From assembly GCA_946965045.2 (NCBI GenBank), contig OX337235.1, positions 3,047,928 to 3,111,927 of the forward strand: DNA of 64,000 nt, in the 5' to 3' direction. Numbering within the stretch: the stretch's first letter is position 1; every line of letters begins with the position of its first letter. Positions 61,057 to 64,000 of this stretch are shown here, one piece after another. Position numbers and translations under genes: made by a program. Source of the DNA: Epithemia pelagica. Lineage: Eukaryota; Bacillariophyta; Bacillariophyceae; Surirellales; Surirellaceae. The notes under the pieces were generated by a model that was not told the origin of the DNA, ran no database searches, and saw only the letters and a list, made by a program, of their open reading frames with translations.

Positions 61057-62919
61057 ATGGAGGAAGAGTTCAAGACAGTGGATGATGTCCAGAAATGGCT
61101 TTCGGAGGAACGGAACGTACCAACGCCAGTCGCTACTTCCGTCGCTACATCTTTGTTTGCAAGCGGCTATGTCTATCCGTCCACGTTACTTAATATCCAC
61201 TGGGGGGATCTGTTACTGCTGAATCTCAGTCCACCCCATCGCAGCATGTTGTTTAACAAGCTTCAGGCATCGCTTCCAGAAAGGTCTGGTCTAGGCGTCA
61301 CAAAAGAATCAAATGATTCCTCCGTAGCCCTTGCAAAAGAGGCATCAATTTACGTGAAAGAACTTTCTGAATTGGATGTACAGGAAGATGACCGTGGGGA
61401 ACGATACCTTGACGTTTCAAAAAGTGGATTGTTCACAGATCAAAATGAGATCAGCGAAGCAAAGTCCCGGCATGAGCTCTACCAAGAGTTTCCTTGCCTG
61501 AAAAATCGACTGGTTGTGTTTGATCATTATGAGCCCCTTTGGGTGGGGATACTTTCATTCTTCCAGAAACCCACAGGTAAGCGCGTGTTTTTGGTAGGAA
61601 CACCAGGAATTGGCAAAAGTATAATGAGAAACTTCCATGCACACCTGATCCTGAAAAACGCTAAGGAGAAAAAGGAAAAATGTATGGTTGTCATGGCAAA
61701 AGGTGGGATTCTTCAGCATGTTCGGCTTTTTGTTAATTCTGACGGCGCAACAAAGGCTACGGTTTCGGAAGAAAACCTGAATCATGCAGCAGTAAAAGCG
61801 ATGGGCTACACACCAGGTCAAGATTTCTTTTGTTTGGCAGATATATCAAATGGAGATGCAACCTATGTCTTTACTGAGGGTGGTCTTGTCCTTTACTCTT
61901 CCCCCAGTCAGAAGCTCGCCAACTCGCAACTCCTCAAACAGCAAAGCTGTTGTATCGGATGCCCCCTTCCTGCAAAACAAGCCTTACTTTGTTATGCATC
62001 ACAAAGTATGATAGAGCAGTATGAGAAATTTGGACCCATACCTCGAATTATTTGGGGGATGGCGAATACTAATAGACATGAATCGAGGCTACGTGAATCT
62101 CTAAAACCACTTGACGAATTTCTGGGCGTTGCCCAGCAAAGGAACTATCTCAAGGGGCCGCATCGCTTCTTCTACATGGATGTTGTAATCAAGGATGGAC
62201 AGCCTCAGTATAATTTAGATGATACTCCACCCGAACTCATCTATGCCCCTCGATATGTCATGAAAATCGTCGCGGAATTTGTTGTCAAAGAATTGCTTTC
62301 ACCAAGTGTTCAAAATCAATTTGGAATGCAACACAAGGCAATTGATGGTATACTTTTCGAAGAAGTTTGCCTCTACCTTATTGCTAAACATCCTCAAACG
62401 ATCTTATTTGAAACTCGGAACCTGGGACATCGGAGCCAGCCACTTCGTGGGCACTTGCATAAAAACGTATTGAAAGTTGAAAAGGTGGAAAGACAAGATG
62501 TCGAGGATGTTGTTGGGGTCATCAATCCCGAGGCGAGCATAGGTACCAAGCTTCTTGTGCCGCAAGCGTCCAATTATCCTGGTCTAGATGCTGCTCTTGT
62601 GATGAGTGGAGATAACGACCCGAAGCACAAGCGAAAAAAAAGGAAGAAAGATGATCACGGAGTTACAACCGTATTACTGCAAATGACACGTTCTCTCAAT
62701 CACCCAGTTAGTGATGATGGTATCAACAAATTTGTTGCCATTGAACGAAAGATGGCAGTTCACGGGGTGGCCTCAAGAAACTGTGTTCTTTTTCTAGTTC
62801 CAGATGTGAATTTCGAAAGTTTTCAGAGGCAGAAAGCAAGTACCAAGGAGAGGCAGCGCGATTTGAATGATGTTTTGCAACTTGTTGGATCCATCAAGAT
62901 TCGCGGTCAAAGCAACTAG
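61057..62919 (+). CDS. Chimeric gene: SAM-like header on Crinkler-type NTPase body (second copy)
   Basis: 620 residues from ATG 61057, differing from the gene at 57520 by one header residue (Thr to Ser, SVATSLFASG). The body shares the Gly and Leu changes that separate unit 2 from the first gene. All motifs are kept: P-loop, GLDAALVM, LLQMT and the Lys-rich segment. Near identity means a very recent duplication, gene conversion or an assembly repeat. Confidence 0.8.
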   Translation: MEEEFKTVDDVQKWLSEERNVPTPVATSVATSLFASGYVYPSTLLNIHWGDLLLLNLSPPHRSMLFNKLQASLPERSGLGVTKESNDSSVALAKEASIYVKELSELDVQEDDRGERYLDVSKSGLFTDQNEISEAKSRHELYQEFPCLKNRLVVFDHYEPLWVGILSFFQKPTGKRVFLVGTPGIGKSIMRNFHAHLILKNAKEKKEKCMVVMAKGGILQHVRLFVNSDGATKATVSEENLNHAAVKAMGYTPGQDFFCLADISNGDATYVFTEGGLVLYSSPSQKLANSQLLKQQSCCIGCPLPAKQALLCYASQSMIEQYEKFGPIPRIIWGMANTNRHESRLRESLKPLDEFLGVAQQRNYLKGPHRFFYMDVVIKDGQPQYNLDDTPPELIYAPRYVMKIVAEFVVKELLSPSVQNQFGMQHKAIDGILFEEVCLYLIAKHPQTILFETRNLGHRSQPLRGHLHKNVLKVEKVERQDVEDVVGVINPEASIGTKLLVPQASNYPGLDAALVMSGDNDPKHKRKKRKKDDHGVTTVLLQMTRSLNHPVSDDGINKFVAIERKMAVHGVASRNCVLFLVPDVNFESFQRQKASTKERQRDLNDVLQLVGSIKIRGQSN

Positions 62920-62939
62920 TTTTATCCAAAGCATTCGAT

Positions 62940-63518
62940 GTGAGCTTGTCTTCAATTGGACTTCATGATGTTCTGTTCCTTGATGAGGGCATCCGGACAA
63001 GCTGCTACAGGCGTGTGGTTGGTTCCTGCACGTGGTGGCGAGTGCATTCCCCTTGGTGGCCCCGTGATACGTTTGTTGCAGCCGTGCAGGGTGCAATGAA
63101 CCAGGTGGAGCGTGTTCTGCCTGCTCTTCTGCCTGCTCGCAACCACACCTCTCGCTTACACCACCTCGTCAACGCCGCACTGCGTGAGTTCTGGGCGTCT
63201 GCAACGGCAGGACGGGATATCACACCTCTGCTGACGGTGGAGGGCGTGCGCACAGTGAGTGGCTTTGATGCTTACCGAGTCGCAGCCCTCGTGGGGAAGT
63301 ACATGCGTGCACTCGTGGACGCGGCTACTGGGACGTCCCTGAGTCCCCTCCCACGACGGGTGGTCGTGCATCTCACAGGGTGTGGTGGCCGATGGGATCG
63401 GCCAGCCTGCGTTCAAGGCGCCAGGACAACCTGTAGAAACAGGGCCAACCTCGAATCCGGTGTTTCTTCTATCCAGTTCCGGGTTTTGAAGAGCGACATA
63501 CGAGGAACTATGGCTTAA
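62940..63518 (+). other. GC-rich open frame, unrecognised (unit 3)
   Basis: Third copy of the open frame at 55866-56444, unchanged by eye. Confidence 0.3.
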
Positions 63519-63750
63519 AAAAGAAGAAAACGAATGCAAGGAAGTACGACGACAACAACAAGGGTGGAGGTGACATTCCCACCTTTCCAGCCCCTCCCAC
63601 AACGGATACACCAACAAATACCATGCCATCATCCATGCCGGCCCAATCACGTGACACCAGTCCGTCCAGATTTTGTGGTCACGGCCGAATGGTTTGATTT
63701 GGTCGTGGCCACTTCCACCGACAATGGTGCTGCTGTTCGGACCTAGGCTG

Positions 63751-64000
63751 GTAGCCAATGAAAACCTTCGTGACCTATCCTTGGGGAGCAATCGAATGAA
63801 TGGTACCTTGATTCCGGAGATATTTGCCTTGAATTTAGACATTCGTTTGGATTTGAGTTACAATGATTTTACTGGACCAATCCCCACCGAGGTTGGGAAC
63901 ATGATCAACTTGACAAGCTTTACAGTGAATGGCAATGCCGGTATCAATGGCGAACTTCCCGAAGAAATGAGTGGCATGACACAACTGGCAGAAATTCGCA
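63751..64000 (+). pseudogene. 5'-truncated LRR gene tail (unit 3, cut by window edge)
   Basis: Copy of the first ~250 bases of the LRR tail at 56677. The rest lies outside the window. Confidence 0.8.

Larger units (their letters stand above)
57756..61292 (+). repeat. Tandem unit 2 (3,537 bases)
   Basis: Near-identical to unit 1 and unit 3. Differences seen by eye are few, for example one base in the SAM header (ACAACTTTG or ACATCTTTG) and one at AGCGATCTAG or AGCGACCTAG. Confidence 0.92.
61293..64000 (+). repeat. Tandem unit 3, incomplete at right edge
   Basis: 2,708 bases of the unit are present; the array may continue beyond the window. Confidence 0.92.

Noticed and set aside
1-64000. CRISPR arrays, bacterial operons, ribosome binding sites or rRNA genes
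   Set aside because: The tandem repeats are kilobase gene units, the sequence has spliceosomal introns and eukaryotic retroelements, and no rRNA stretch was seen. tRNA genes could not be excluded by eye.

Overview
The window looks like nuclear DNA of a diatom (pennate type), although no species can be named from sequence alone. The pointers are short GT-AG introns (about 90-150 bases), type II membrane proteins with an acidic Ser/Glu/Asp-rich tail before a leucine-rich-repeat (LRR) ectodomain, a Copia-type retrotransposon, Crinkler-like NTPase genes and mid-GC coding sequence. The DNA is eukaryotic, so genes stand alone and are not in operons.

Layout. 1-11,070 is accessory DNA: an ORF entering from the left edge, a frame-broken gene, two direct copies (about 2.08 kb) of a block carrying a papain-like cysteine-peptidase gene, and between them a truncated P-loop NTPase gene, a TA-flanked MITE-like element, a second inverted-repeat pair and an intact Crypton-type tyrosine recombinase. 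11,850-27,700 is ordinary genic DNA: three paralogous polytopic membrane proteins, a repeat-bearing unknown protein, a two-segment membrane protein, a four-exon PB1-like membrane protein and a tandem pair of Mpv17/PMP22 proteins. 29,275-37,748 holds two tandem LRR membrane proteins. 38,037-44,605 is a Copia element with both LTRs. 44,723-45,709 is a SAM-like-header gene fused to a chymotrypsin-fold protease with a predicted Cys nucleophile. 46,445-50,271 has a PX-VPS9 Rab5-type exchange factor and a SART-1/Snu66 splicing gene, both apparently cut, joined by an antisense scrap of L-2-hydroxyglutarate dehydrogenase. 50,272-53,871 is gene-poor. 53,872-64,000 is a Crinkler (CRN)-type gene followed by a 3,537-base tandem array that runs off the right edge.

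The most notable system is this last array. The first gene has a Crinkler ubiquitin-like header on an NTPase/nuclease-like body. The repeat unit starts exactly where header meets body and ends inside a different gene header (the SAM-like one also found at 44,723). Each repeat junction therefore joins a SAM-like header to the NTPase body, giving two new chimeric ORFs (57,520-59,382 and 61,057-62,919). The same SAM header sits on a protease at 44,723, and the same LRR-tail/SAM-header segment occurs there with the Copia element inserted, so the array preserves the empty site. I read this as header swapping by tandem duplication, caught at sequence level. An assembly artefact must still be excluded.
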